From UBA868 sp016776875 (lineage in GTDB: Bacteria > Pseudomonadota > Gammaproteobacteria > Arenicellales > UBA868): a stretch of DNA of 64,000 nt. Made by a program: the position numbers and the translations under genes. The notes under the pieces were generated by a model. The model did no database searches and was not told the origin of the DNA. It saw only the letters and a program-made list of their open reading frames with translations. The stretch lies in NCBI GenBank assembly GCA_051201585.1, contig CP179198.1:2677234-2741233 (forward strand), read 5' to 3'. The first letter of the stretch is position 1, and each line of letters begins with the position of its first letter. Positions 17,802 through 26,686 of this stretch are shown in pieces.

Positions 17802-18419
17802 TTACACAAGACCCTTAACATCAAAATTATCGGCCGAAGTCGGACGTTTTCCGCGTAGAACGAGGTTCTCAAGCTCCAAAAGCGCGTCTTCGAAATGAGT
17901 ATTAACCATCAAATAATCGTATTCATTAAAGTGGCTCATCTCGCTTGAGGCCTTCGAGAGCCGTTCTTGAAGCTGTTGGTCATCTTCACGCCCTCTCGCG
18001 GATAGCCGCGCGGCGAGCACCTCCAGAGAGGGCGGCATAATATAGATACTCACCGCATCTTTAAACGCGTCCCGGACCTGGCGTGCGCCTTGCCAGTCAA
18101 TATCCAGAACCACGCTTTTACCTGCCGCGAGATTACCGACAATCGCCTCTCGCGAGGTGCCGTAATATTGCCCGAAGACATTCGCGTACTCGACAAAGTC
18201 GCCGCCGGCGATCATGCGTTCAAAGGTATCCACATCAACAAAGTTGTAATCCACGCCGTCGGTTTCTCCCGGCCGGATGTTACGGGTGGTGTGGGACACC
18301 GAGGTCATTACACGATCGCAATTTTCGGCTAACGCGCGGGCGAGACTGCTTTTGCCACCCCCCGAAGGGGCCGAAAGAATAAAGACCTGTGCCTGATGGC
18401 TCATGCGCTCCATCATCAA
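17802..18419 (-). CDS. gmk: guanylate kinase
   Basis: Gmk phosphorylates GMP to GDP with ATP, feeding GTP and (p)ppGpp pools. The 205-residue product has the P-loop SAPSGGGKSS near residue 18, the GMP-binding SHTTRNIRPGE and GVDYNFVD segments and the lid VLDIDWQGARQVR. The first few residues are uncertain: Met6 (MSHQAQVF) is a good alternative start. yicC ends 1 bp upstream, and the pair is a standard neighbour set with rpoZ and spoT. Confidence 0.96.
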   Translation of the reverse strand: MMMERMSHQAQVFILSAPSGGGKSSLARALAENCDRVMTSVSHTTRNIRPGETDGVDYNFVDVDTFERMIAGGDFVEYANVFGQYYGTSREAIVGNLAAGKSVVLDIDWQGARQVRDAFKDAVSIYIMPPSLEVLAARLSARGREDDQQLQERLSKASSEMSHFNEYDYLMVNTHFEDALLELENLVLRGKRPTSADNFDVKGLV

Positions 18420-18420
18420 C

Positions 18421-19287
18421 TTATTCGATGTTCTGAACCTGTTCGCGCATCTGCTCGATCACGACTTTCAGGTTAACCGACGCGTTCGTTTGCTCGGGAT
18501 GACTGGATTTCGAGCCGAGGGTGTTGGCTTCGCGATTTAATTCCTGCATTAAGAAATCAAGACGCCGGCCCATTGGTTCGGGTTTGTTCAGGGTTCGCTC
18601 AACATCGTCGAAATGAAGTTTTAACCGATCAATCTCTTCTGAGACTTCACTTCGGGCCAGTAAAACGACAACTTCCTGTTCAATCCTATCGGCATCCACC
18701 TGCGTAATGACGTCGGTCAGGCGCTGGGTCATCCGATCGCGCTGGAACTGCTCGATCTCTGGCATCTGCGCCTCAAAAGCCGAGAGAATCTCCCGGGCTG
18801 CGGTCAACCGCTCGTTAAGAATCCGCGCCAGGCCCTCACCCTCCCTAGCCCGCGAAGTCATTAACCCGGTCAACACTTCGCCCAATAAATCGCCCGCCGC
18901 AGTGGCCAGCGCGTCGTCGTCAACGGCGGGTGTTGACATCACGCCGGGCCATTTCAGAATCTCTGACACCCGAAGCGGTTGCGCATCCGGCATTGTCGCC
19001 CGAACCTGATCTGACCATTCCGAGATCGTGCTAATCAATTGGGTATCAATTTCCGGATCGCCCTGAACGGTAGACACCGACTGATAACGTAACGTTGCAT
19101 CAATTCGACCCCGGTTTAACGATCCGGAGATCAGCTCTCTAAAGCCGGTTTCGGCAAAGCGCAGTTCCTCCGGCAGGCGAAGCGCCACCTCCCGGTATCG
19201 ATGATTCACCGAGCGCATCTCCCAGGTGAGATCACCAAACGGGGTTTGGGCTGCCCCTCTGGCAAAGGCCGTCATACTGTTGGGCAA
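18421..19287 (-). CDS. yicC: YicC family endoribonuclease
   Basis: The 288-residue product begins MPNSMTAFARGAA, the hallmark YicC N-terminus (SMTGFAR-like). It has the RSVNHRY motif and the conserved C-terminal block with GRRLDFLMQELNREANTLGSK. YicC proteins are cytoplasmic endoribonucleases reported to take part in small-RNA decay in enterics; the role here is inferred from the family. It is the first gene of the leftward gmk-rpoZ-spoT group, facing away from the kinase gene across 239 bp. Confidence 0.93.
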   Translation of the reverse strand: MPNSMTAFARGAAQTPFGDLTWEMRSVNHRYREVALRLPEELRFAETGFRELISGSLNRGRIDATLRYQSVSTVQGDPEIDTQLISTISEWSDQVRATMPDAQPLRVSEILKWPGVMSTPAVDDDALATAAGDLLGEVLTGLMTSRAREGEGLARILNERLTAAREILSAFEAQMPEIEQFQRDRMTQRLTDVITQVDADRIEQEVVVLLARSEVSEEIDRLKLHFDDVERTLNKPEPMGRRLDFLMQELNREANTLGSKSSHPEQTNASVNLKVVIEQMREQVQNIE

Positions 19288-19526
19288 CTTGAAACCTCCG
19301 AATAATTAAACAACGAGCCACCTGTCTTCATCACGCTGCTCTGTGAATCGCCCTGAAACGTAGCACCGTATTCTATTATCAAACACCATCGACCAACGAA
19401 TTATGGCGACCGGTTATCGACGGTGATGACGACACCGACTGCCGGGGGGTAAACCGTGTTTCATGCTGTATGATGGGGAAGCGTCGATTATTTAATTCTG
19501 ATTAACGGAACCCGTGACCTAGAAAA

Positions 19527-20423
19527 ATGGCGAGCAGACTCCCCCTGCAGCCCGGATTTATCCTGAAAGGCTACACGCTCGGCGAAGTACTCGGCGGCGG
19601 TGGCTTCAGTCTGGTTTATCTCGCCAGCAGCGAGTTGAGTCGGGGCAAGTTCGTGATCAAGGAATTTTGTCCCCAGGACATTGTTTATCGCCACTCGGAT
19701 GGCTCGCTGAGTCCGAACACCGCACTCGCAGAATCCTCTTTCCGGCACGGTCTTGAACGCTTCACATCAGAAGCCGAGCGAATGAGCAAGATACGGCACT
19801 CGAATCTGATTGGCGTAAACGAGTACTTCGAGGCCAACAACACGCTGTACATGGTCATGAATCATGAAGAGGGGCGAGACCTACGTTGGTTCATCTCAAA
19901 AATGGGCGGCAATCTCGATTGGGATCTTTTACAACGGGTGTTTCCCCCGATTGGCAACGGTCTCCAGCAGATGCACCAGCTCGGCATCGTGCATCTAGAC
20001 GTCAAGCCGGCCAATGTGCTGCTGAGAACCAGCGGACAGCCGCTGCTGCTTGATTTTGGCGCCGCTCAAACGCTCGACAGCGATAAACCGTTCGGTGATT
20101 TTCAGACCCTGACCCACGGCTTTGCGCCTCCTGAACAGTATCTCGATGGCCAACTCGGGGTCTGGACAGATATCTACGGCTTGGCCGCCACCATTTACAA
20201 CTGCATTACCGGAACGCCTCCCACACCAGCACTTAAACGGAAAAATGGCGAATCCCTCGAAAAAATAACGGTCACCCGGGCAAAGGAGTACCCCTACACC
20301 CTACTCAAAACGGTCGAATCCGCCCTATCGATCAACGAAAGCGAACGACCGGAGGACATGCACTCCTTTTTATCAATGGCATTCGGGGTCTCCGAAGCCT
20401 CGTCTGGTAACCAATCAATCTAG
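19527..20423 (+). CDS. Hanks-type serine/threonine protein kinase
   Basis: The 298-residue soluble protein is a single kinase domain. It shows a glycine-rich loop GGGGFSLVY (23-31), the ATP-binding K45 in VIKEF, the catalytic loop HLDVKPAN (D158, N163), DFG (176-178) and an APPEQY peptide-binding motif. HLD instead of HRD in the catalytic loop suggests activity not controlled by activation-loop phosphorylation. No transmembrane sensor is attached, and no PP2C phosphatase gene lies nearby, although such kinases are often paired with one. Substrates are unknown. It lies between yicC and a GntR regulator, with its own intergenic region upstream. Confidence 0.9.
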   Translation: MASRLPLQPGFILKGYTLGEVLGGGGFSLVYLASSELSRGKFVIKEFCPQDIVYRHSDGSLSPNTALAESSFRHGLERFTSEAERMSKIRHSNLIGVNEYFEANNTLYMVMNHEEGRDLRWFISKMGGNLDWDLLQRVFPPIGNGLQQMHQLGIVHLDVKPANVLLRTSGQPLLLDFGAAQTLDSDKPFGDFQTLTHGFAPPEQYLDGQLGVWTDIYGLAATIYNCITGTPPTPALKRKNGESLEKITVTRAKEYPYTLLKTVESALSINESERPEDMHSFLSMAFGVSEASSGNQSI

Positions 20424-20474
20424 AACCGGCGCTGATAGGTTTTCATCCAGTCGCCACGGTGTTACATTTTGGCG

Positions 20475-20492
20475 AATTGGTCTTACCAGGTT
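20475..20492. promoter_or_regulatory. probable GntR/FadR-type operator (autoregulation)
   Basis: The sequence AATTGGTCTTACCAGGTT contains TTGGTNNTACCA, very close to the TGGTNNxACCA consensus known for PdhR, LldR and GlcC of the FadR subfamily. It ends 8 bp before ATG 20501 of a regulator of exactly this family. It therefore both suggests self-repression and supports 20501 as the true start rather than an upstream GTG. Confidence 0.55.
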
Positions 20493-20500
20493 ACCAAAAT

Positions 20501-21250
20501 ATGAATCGAGAGCGAGTCAGTGATGCCGTCGTGCGGCAGGTCGAGGAACTGATACTCGAAGGGGCGCTAAAACCGGGCGATCGATTGCCTGCCGAACGGA
20601 CATTTGCAGCCCAACTCGGCGTATCGCGCCCGTCGCTTCGTGAAGGTCTTCAGATCCTTTCCGCGCGAGGTCTCCTGAATACCCGCAGAGGGGGTGCTAC
20701 CGAGGTCACAGAAAGCCTTAACCCCGCGCTTGAAAATCCCCTACTCGAACTCATCAGTGCGTCAGCAGATGCGCAAGAAGATGTTATGGAACTTCGTCAC
20801 GCCATTGAATCGATGGCTGCGTACCATGCCGCGGCGCGACGCACCGAACCCGATATTGAAATGTTACGGGCCGCCTACAAGCGGATGATTGTCTCGCATG
20901 GCGAGGGCGATGCGGTCATTGAAGCCAAGGCGGATGCCGATTTTCATCTCGCGATTGGAGAGGCCTCGCACAACGTGGTGCTGGTTCACGTCATGCGCAG
21001 CCTGTTTTCTTTGTTACGCCGAAGTATTCACTACAACCTTGAAAATCTTTATAAACGACCCGAAAATTTCAAACACCTGCGTGATCAGCATTATCATTTG
21101 ATGAATGCCATCATCGATGGTGATCCCAAAGCGGCGAAGGCCGCTTCCGATTCGCATATCAGCTATGTTGAAAAAACACTTCGTGACATGAATGTACGAC
21201 GCCGGCGGGAGGCCCGCGCAAACCGAAGGGTAAACGCGCTCGATGCATAA
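20501..21250 (+). CDS. GntR family transcriptional regulator, FadR/FCD subfamily
   Basis: The 249-residue product has a winged helix-turn-helix (about residues 1-70, with LPAERTFAAQLGVSRPSLREGL) and an all-helical FCD ligand domain (about 90-235). The metal-site pattern of FCD domains is visible: D/H in DADFHLAIGEASHN and later histidines in HYHLMNAI. Regulators of this type bind organic acids such as pyruvate, lactate or glycolate; the effector here cannot be told. The frame is open from a GTG at 20459, but the operator-like sequence at 20475-20492 argues for ATG 20501. No metabolic target gene is adjacent: the Mrp operon starts about 100 bp downstream with a separate promoter. Confidence 0.9.
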   Translation: MNRERVSDAVVRQVEELILEGALKPGDRLPAERTFAAQLGVSRPSLREGLQILSARGLLNTRRGGATEVTESLNPALENPLLELISASADAQEDVMELRHAIESMAAYHAAARRTEPDIEMLRAAYKRMIVSHGEGDAVIEAKADADFHLAIGEASHNVVLVHVMRSLFSLLRRSIHYNLENLYKRPENFKHLRDQHYHLMNAIIDGDPKAAKAASDSHISYVEKTLRDMNVRRRREARANRRVNALDA

Positions 21251-21277
21251 CCATAATGTCTGTAATGGCTTTAAATT

Positions 21278-21306
21278 TTTACAGTCGAACACGACTCCTA
21301 TATGCT
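21278..21306 (+). promoter_or_regulatory. candidate sigma70 promoter of the Mrp operon
   Basis: TTTACA (21278-21283), a 17-bp spacer and TATGCT (21301-21306) lie 48 bp upstream of the first mrp gene. No TGGTNNNACCA operator is visible here, so control by the adjacent GntR protein is not supported. Confidence 0.4.
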
Positions 21307-21353
21307 CTCGCTGTCGTTTTGATTGATCAATTTTTATTCCGCGAGCAAAACTT

Positions 21354-21830
21354 TTGAAAGCACCTTTGACCCTCGTGATCGTCCTCGCAGGCACCTGGAT
21401 ACTCCTGTCCGGGCATTGGTCGTTTTTTCTATTGTCGCTCGGCGTCGCGTCTGTTGCGGTCACGGTGCTCTGCGCGGTTCGGCTAAAAATAGTCGATAAA
21501 GAAAGTGTGCCGGTGCATCTGCTTCCCGGCTTGATTCGCTACACACCCTGGCTCATCGGGCAAATTATTCAGTCAAGCCTGCACGTGGCCCGTCGCGTGT
21601 TGAGCCCCAAACTCCCGATCAGTCCGACAATCATTCACATCGACACCCAGCAAACGGATGCCCTCAACAGCGTGAGTTATGCCAACTCGATTACGCTAAC
21701 GCCGGGCACCATCTCGCTTGATGTAGGCAAAGACCAGATTGAAGTTCACGCCCTGACAAGTGAATCAGCCGAAAGTCTAAAAAGCGGCCTGATGGCCAAA
21801 CAGGTTCGCAAAATGGAGGGCGTTCGGTGA
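21354..21830 (+). CDS. mrpE: Na+/H+ antiporter subunit E (MrpE/MnhE)
   Basis: This is the first gene of the Mrp operon. The 158-residue product has two to three hydrophobic N-terminal segments (about 1-45 and 55-75) and a cytoplasmic C-terminal domain with SITLTPGTISLDV, the MnhE signature. MrpE is an accessory subunit required for assembly of the multi-subunit cation/proton antiporter. The start is TTG at 21354; the stop overlaps the GTG start of mrpF. The E-F-G-first order is that of group 2 Mrp operons. Confidence 0.9.
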   Translation: MKAPLTLVIVLAGTWILLSGHWSFFLLSLGVASVAVTVLCAVRLKIVDKESVPVHLLPGLIRYTPWLIGQIIQSSLHVARRVLSPKLPISPTIIHIDTQQTDALNSVSYANSITLTPGTISLDVGKDQIEVHALTSESAESLKSGLMAKQVRKMEGVR

Positions 21831-22120
21831 TCCTCACGATTGTGCTTGCCACATTGCTTGTCGGCATGACGGCTGCGTTGATCCGCGCGATTAAAGGCCC
21901 GACAGTTTACGATCGTATTCTGGCGTCGAACGCGCTGGGCACAAAAACCATCCTGATAATTGTGGTGCTCGGATTTGTGATGGGCGATCCGAGTCTTTAT
22001 ATCGACATTGCGTTGATGTATGTCCTGATCGGTTTTATTGGCACCGTTGCGGTTTTGAAGGTTTCGGAATTTGGTGACCTCGGCCAATCCCGGTCGCGCA
22101 CTGAAGGGGATCATTCTTGA
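21827..22120 (+). CDS. mrpF: Na+/H+ antiporter subunit F (MrpF)
   Basis: The 97-residue protein has three hydrophobic helices. The ALIRAIKGPTVYDRILASNALGT segment (from about residue 14) is typical of MrpF, with the conserved GPTxxDRxxA motif. It is a small membrane subunit of the antiporter. Its GTG start overlaps the mrpE stop, and its TGA overlaps the TTG of mrpG, indicating tight translational coupling. Confidence 0.9.
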   Translation: MILTIVLATLLVGMTAALIRAIKGPTVYDRILASNALGTKTILIIVVLGFVMGDPSLYIDIALMYVLIGFIGTVAVLKVSEFGDLGQSRSRTEGDHS

Positions 22121-22452
22121 GCACCACAATCGAAATACTCGGTGGCGCGCTGCTGATTATCGGCGCGTTTTTTGTCCTGATTGGCGCCACCGGTCTACTC
22201 AGACTGCCGGACATTCTCACCCGGATTCACGGTGCGAGCATTACCGACACGCTCGGGGCCGGTGCCATTCTTCTGGGCCTGGCCATGACTGCGGGCTGGA
22301 GCTTACTGACCGGAAAACTGCTCGCGTTGCTCATCTTGATGGCGCTTTTAAATCCCTCGGCCTCTCACGCACTGGCCAGAGCCGCTGTGCACGGTATCCG
22401 GAAACCGTGGCTTGAAAAAGAGGAAAAGCTAGGTGCTGATCGAAGTCGTTAA
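22117..22452 (+). CDS. mrpG: Na+/H+ antiporter subunit G (MrpG)
   Basis: The 111-residue product has three membrane helices and the MrpG landmark GLLRLPDILTRIHGASITDTLGAG (positions about 24-47). It is a small assembly subunit. It starts with TTG 22117 overlapping the mrpF stop and runs 20 bp into the next gene. Confidence 0.9.
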   Translation: MSTTIEILGGALLIIGAFFVLIGATGLLRLPDILTRIHGASITDTLGAGAILLGLAMTAGWSLLTGKLLALLILMALLNPSASHALARAAVHGIRKPWLEKEEKLGADRSR

Positions 22453-22990
22453 TGTTGTCATTCTCGCGCTGCTGGCAGTCACGGCACTTGCGGCAGTCCG
22501 CCTGAATGATCTTTTTGCGGTGACGATGATGTTTGGCATCTACAGCCTGCTCGCGACCATCATGTTTGTGGTGCTGGATGCAATTGATGTCGCATTCACC
22601 GAGGCCGCCGTCGGCGTTGGTATCTCAACCGTGCTGATGTTAGGCACCATCGGTCTGGTTGGCCGTCGGGCCCGCAAGGCGAGCCATCGACCGATCCTGC
22701 CTTTAATCGTAGTCATCATTACCGGCGCTGCATTGGTATACGGCACGCTGGATATGCCGCGCTTTACCGATCCCGCGGCGCCCGTCCATCAGCATCTTGG
22801 GCCCTATTTCCTCAATGAATCCCCCGATCAAATCGGGATTCCAAATGTGGTCACCAGCATTCTGGCCAGCTATCGGGGCTATGACACGCTTGGAGAGCTT
22901 GCGGTCATTTTTACCGCCGGCATCGGGGTGCTCGGACTGCTGGGGCTTCGAAGACGAAAACGTCCCGGACATGAGGGGGGCGCCAGATGA
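22433..22990 (+). CDS. MrpA C-terminal-like subunit (DUF4040 / MnhB-related domains)
   Basis: The 185-residue membrane protein corresponds to the C-terminal half of classical MrpA. The first 80 residues match the DUF4040 part (AVRLNDLFAVTMMFGIYSLLATIMFV and EAAVGVGIST) and the last 60 the YDTLGELAVIFTAGIGVLGLL segment. In this operon the large N-terminal antiporter part of MrpA is encoded separately downstream, as in group 2 Mrp systems. The start is GTG 22433 inside mrpG, and the stop overlaps the mrpB start. Confidence 0.85.
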   Translation: MLIEVVNVVILALLAVTALAAVRLNDLFAVTMMFGIYSLLATIMFVVLDAIDVAFTEAAVGVGISTVLMLGTIGLVGRRARKASHRPILPLIVVIITGAALVYGTLDMPRFTDPAAPVHQHLGPYFLNESPDQIGIPNVVTSILASYRGYDTLGELAVIFTAGIGVLGLLGLRRRKRPGHEGGAR

Positions 22991-23406
22991 ATGACAATCC
23001 CGTCCTTCGGATCGTTGCCAAAATCATTATCCCGATGATTCTGTTGTTCGCGCTATACGTGCAGTTTCATGGTGATTATGGTCCGGGCGGCGGATTTCAG
23101 GCGGGCGTTATTTTTGCCGCGGGCTTTATTCTTTATGGTCTTGTGTTTGGCACAGAAGCACTTCGAAGCGCAGTACCGCCCCATATTTTGCGAATTTTTA
23201 TCGCGCTCGGACTCGTCCTTTACGCCGGTGTTGGCGTCACGACCTTGTTACTGGAAGCCGACTTCCTCGCCTACAACGCGCTGAGTCAGGATCCTCTTGC
23301 CGGCCAGCATCTCGGCATCTTTCTCGTGGAGCTTGGCGTCGGCATCACGGTCGGCGCCGTCATGATCACGGTCTTTCTGGGCTTTGCCGGAAGAAATGAT
23401 CCATGA
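22987..23406 (+). CDS. mrpB: Na+/H+ antiporter subunit B (MrpB/MnhB)
   Basis: The 139-residue membrane protein has four helices and the MnhB hallmark FHGDYGPGGGFQAGVIFA (about 28-45). It is a structural subunit of the antiporter. The ATG overlaps the previous stop, and its own stop overlaps mrpC by 4 bp. Confidence 0.92.
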   Translation: MNDNPVLRIVAKIIIPMILLFALYVQFHGDYGPGGGFQAGVIFAAGFILYGLVFGTEALRSAVPPHILRIFIALGLVLYAGVGVTTLLLEADFLAYNALSQDPLAGQHLGIFLVELGVGITVGAVMITVFLGFAGRNDP

Positions 23407-23756
23407 CAATCGCGGGGCTCTACAACTACTGGATCGTGATTCTGCTGATGATGACCGGATTTTATGTGGTGATTGCAAGCGGCAATTTAGTTAAGAAAAT
23501 AATTGGATTAAATTTGTTTCAAGCATCTGTTTTTATTCTTTACATCAGTCTTGGAAAAATAGCGGGCGGCTACGCACCCATCTTACAAGCGGGTATCAGC
23601 AATTACTCGAATCCGCTTCCCCACGTGCTGATATTGACCGCAATCGTTGTGGGCGTGGCGACCACCTCACTGGGTCTCGCGCTGGTGGTTCGAATTCGTG
23701 AAGCGTATGACACGGTCGAGGAAGATGAAATCCACGATCAGGATGAATCGATGTGA
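23403..23756 (+). CDS. mrpC: Na+/H+ antiporter subunit C (MrpC, NuoK-like)
   Basis: The 117-residue protein has three helices and resembles NuoK of respiratory complex I: FYVVIASGNLVKKIIGLNLF followed by HVLILTAIVVGVATTSLGLAL. A conserved basic pair sits after the first helix. It ends with an acidic cytoplasmic tail. It overlaps its neighbours by 4 bp on both sides. Confidence 0.92.
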   Translation: MTIAGLYNYWIVILLMMTGFYVVIASGNLVKKIIGLNLFQASVFILYISLGKIAGGYAPILQAGISNYSNPLPHVLILTAIVVGVATTSLGLALVVRIREAYDTVEEDEIHDQDESM

Positions 23757-25228
23757 TCATCTCGCAGTTGCCCGCATTACAGGTTGTCTTACCGCTCATC
23801 GCGGCGCCGCTGTGCCTGCTGCTGTACCGACCGCTTGCCACCTGGCTGCTGACCGTTATCACCAGCGCAGCCGCGATGTTGATTTCCGGATTGATTCTGG
23901 CTCAGGTGCTGGATCAAGGCGTCATTGACTATACCTTCGGGGGTTGGGCCGCACCTTTTGGCATTGCCTACCGAATTGATCTCGTGAATGCCTATGTGCT
24001 GTTGATTGTCTCCACAATCAGCACAATCGTTTCGGTGTTCGCGCGCGTGAGTGTCGCAAGTGAGATCGAGGCGCATAACCAAGGCATTTTCTATACCGCC
24101 TGGCTGTTGTGCCTAACCGGCCTGTTGGGCATCGCGATTACGGGAGACGCCTTTAATCTGTTTGTGTTCCTCGAGATCTCTTCGCTATCAAGCTATGTCC
24201 TGATTGCGATGGGAAATGACCGGCGATCACTGACCGCGGCTTTCCAGTACCTAATCATGGGAACGATTGGCGCCACCTTCATTCTGATTGGAATCGGGCT
24301 GTTATACGCACTCACCGGTACGCTGAACATGCTCGATCTTGCCGAGCGTATTCCCGAGGTCGCAAACACCCGGACCGCGCGGGCCGGGTTCGCGTTCCTC
24401 ACCGTTGGCATCGGCCTCAAAATCGCGCTGTTTCCACTGCACCTGTGGCTACCCAATGCCTATGCCTATGCCCCATCAGCCGTAAGTGCTTTTTTGGCAG
24501 CAACCGCAACCAAAGTCGCGGTCTATGTATTGCTGCGTTTTATCTTTTCGGTATTCGGCAAAGACTTCGCACTTGACACCATGCCGCTTGCGCTCGGGCT
24601 CACCATACTGGGCTCATCGGCAGTGATCTTTGCGTCGGCTATCGCGATTTTCCAGGACAACATTAAACGCATGCTGGCCTACTCAAGTGTCGCCCAAATT
24701 GGATACCTCATTTTAGGCGTGAGTCTGGTTAGCCCGGCAGGACTGACCGCAACAATCCTCCATCTTTTCAATCACGCGTTAATGAAAGGCGCGCTGTTTC
24801 TCGCACTCGGCTGTATCGCCTGGCGCATTGGCAGCAGTCGGCTTGGCGACTTCAAGGGGTTGGGTTACCGCATGCCCTGGACCATGGGTGTTTTTCTCAT
24901 CGGCAGCCTGAGCCTCGTGGGGATTCCCATGACCGCCGGATTTATCAGCAAATGGTATCTTGTATTAGCTGCGCTGGAACGCGGTTGGTGGCCCGTGTTA
25001 ATTGTCATTTTGGCCGGTTCGCTGTTGGCTGTGATCTACGTCTGGCGGGTAATCGAATCAGCCTATCTCGGGGGCAAACACAACGAGGCCCAGGTCGGTG
25101 AAGCGCCGTTATCCATGCTGATCCCCGCATGGATTCTTGCGCTGGCGAATCTCTATTTCGGTGTCAGCACTGATTTGAGCGTCGGAGTCGCCACCGAAGC
25201 GGCCACAACGCTATTCGGAGCCGGCTGA
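23753..25228 (+). CDS. mrpD: Na+/H+ antiporter subunit D (MrpD, NuoN/NuoM-like)
   Basis: The 491-residue polytopic protein belongs to the proton-antiporter family shared with complex I subunits NuoL/M/N. Landmarks are FLEISSLSSYVLIA with the buried glutamate, the lysine in KIALFPLHLWLPNAY, and DNIKRMLAYSSVAQIGY. These residues line the proton/cation path. About fourteen helices are expected. The GTG start overlaps the mrpC stop. Confidence 0.92.
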   Translation: MIISQLPALQVVLPLIAAPLCLLLYRPLATWLLTVITSAAAMLISGLILAQVLDQGVIDYTFGGWAAPFGIAYRIDLVNAYVLLIVSTISTIVSVFARVSVASEIEAHNQGIFYTAWLLCLTGLLGIAITGDAFNLFVFLEISSLSSYVLIAMGNDRRSLTAAFQYLIMGTIGATFILIGIGLLYALTGTLNMLDLAERIPEVANTRTARAGFAFLTVGIGLKIALFPLHLWLPNAYAYAPSAVSAFLAATATKVAVYVLLRFIFSVFGKDFALDTMPLALGLTILGSSAVIFASAIAIFQDNIKRMLAYSSVAQIGYLILGVSLVSPAGLTATILHLFNHALMKGALFLALGCIAWRIGSSRLGDFKGLGYRMPWTMGVFLIGSLSLVGIPMTAGFISKWYLVLAALERGWWPVLIVILAGSLLAVIYVWRVIESAYLGGKHNEAQVGEAPLSMLIPAWILALANLYFGVSTDLSVGVATEAATTLFGAG

Positions 25229-26679
25229 TGGCCGATTCAGCGCTTATTCTGATCATATTGACCCCGCTTGCAGGCGCATTGCTGGTGATGCTGGCGGGCA
25301 GATGGCCGAACCTGCGCGAAGCCATCAGTATTGGCACCGGTCTTTTACTCGTCGCGCAAATCATTTCCATCGCGCCTTCCGTGCTAGACGGATCAGCCCT
25401 TCGTCAGGTCATCGCGACGCCCGTGCCACAGTTGCCCCTGGCGTTTGAGTTTGAACCCCTTGGCCTGTTGTTTGGTCTGATCGCCTCCTCGCTCTGGGTC
25501 ATCACCACCATTTATGCCATCGGTTACATGCGCGGTCATAACGAATCCAACCAGACCCGATTTTTTGTTTTTTTTGCTATTGCGATCAGCGCCACCATGG
25601 GGGTCGCGCTTGCCGCCAATTTATTCACGCTATTTGTCTTTTATGAGTTACTCACGCTTTCGACCTACCCGCTGGTCACCCATGCGGGCACCGTTGAAGC
25701 GCGGCAAGGCGGGCGGGTTTACATCGGAATCCTGATCGGCACCTCGATGGCGTTTCTGCTGCCCGCCATCATCGCCACATGGTATCTAACCGGCTCTACT
25801 GATTTTCAGGTGGGCGGCATTCTTTCGGGTAAAGCATCGGGGCCGGTGGTTGGCATTTTATTCGCGCTGTTCGTATTCGGAATCGGGAAAGCCGCCTTAA
25901 TGCCTTTCCACCGATGGCTGCCGGCTGCGATGGTCGCGCCAACACCGGTGAGCGCGTTGTTACATGCCGTTGCGGTCGTCAAAGCAGGAGTTTTCGCCAT
26001 TCTGAAAATTTCAGTTTATATCTTCGGGATTGATCTTCTGGCCCAAAATGGCATTACTGACCTGTTGCTTTGGATTGTTTCAATCACGATTATCGGCGCT
26101 TCGGTCATCGCATTAAATCAGGACAATCTGAAACGACGCCTGGCCTATTCCACGATCAGTCAACTTTCTTATGTGGTCCTCGGAGCGGTACTTGCAAGCA
26201 CGGCGAGTGTCACGGGTGCCACCCTGCACATCGCTACGCATGCCGTTGGCAAAATCACATTATTTTTCTGCGCCGGCGCGATTCTGGTTGCCGCACATAA
26301 AACACGGGTCAGCGAACTGGACGGACTGGGCCGGCAGATGCCCATCACCATGGGCGCATTTTTGATTGCGAGCGTAAGCATCGCCGGGTTACCGCCCATG
26401 GCGGGAATGTGGGGCAAATGGTATTTGTCTTTGGGCGCGCTGGACGCCGGCTATGCCGTCATCGTTGGTGTGCTGATGGTGAGTACATTGCTCAACATCG
26501 CGTATTTACTGCCCATTCCGATTCGGGCGTTCTTCGCGGAGTCAGCGACGCCCCATGTTGAAATAAAAGAAGCGCCACTGCCTTGCCTGATTGCCATCAC
26601 CATAACGGCCGCTTTGTGTATTGTGCTTTTCTTTTTCCCCGAACCCCTTCATATCCTGACCGGGTTACTGCCCGTTTGA
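25228..26679 (+). CDS. second MrpD/MrpA-type proton-antiporter subunit
   Basis: The 483-residue protein is a second member of the NuoL/M/N family, with FYELLTLSTYPLVTHAG, KAALMPFHRWLPAAMVAPTPVSALLHAVAVVKAG and LNQDNLKRRLAYSTISQLSY-like motifs. The HAVAVVKAG segment is characteristic of MrpA/NuoL-like members, so this copy probably takes the place of the MrpA N-terminal half. The ATG overlaps the last base of the previous stop. Confidence 0.88.
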   Translation: MADSALILIILTPLAGALLVMLAGRWPNLREAISIGTGLLLVAQIISIAPSVLDGSALRQVIATPVPQLPLAFEFEPLGLLFGLIASSLWVITTIYAIGYMRGHNESNQTRFFVFFAIAISATMGVALAANLFTLFVFYELLTLSTYPLVTHAGTVEARQGGRVYIGILIGTSMAFLLPAIIATWYLTGSTDFQVGGILSGKASGPVVGILFALFVFGIGKAALMPFHRWLPAAMVAPTPVSALLHAVAVVKAGVFAILKISVYIFGIDLLAQNGITDLLLWIVSITIIGASVIALNQDNLKRRLAYSTISQLSYVVLGAVLASTASVTGATLHIATHAVGKITLFFCAGAILVAAHKTRVSELDGLGRQMPITMGAFLIASVSIAGLPPMAGMWGKWYLSLGALDAGYAVIVGVLMVSTLLNIAYLLPIPIRAFFAESATPHVEIKEAPLPCLIAITITAALCIVLFFFPEPLHILTGLLPV

Positions 26680-26686
26680 AACTGAA

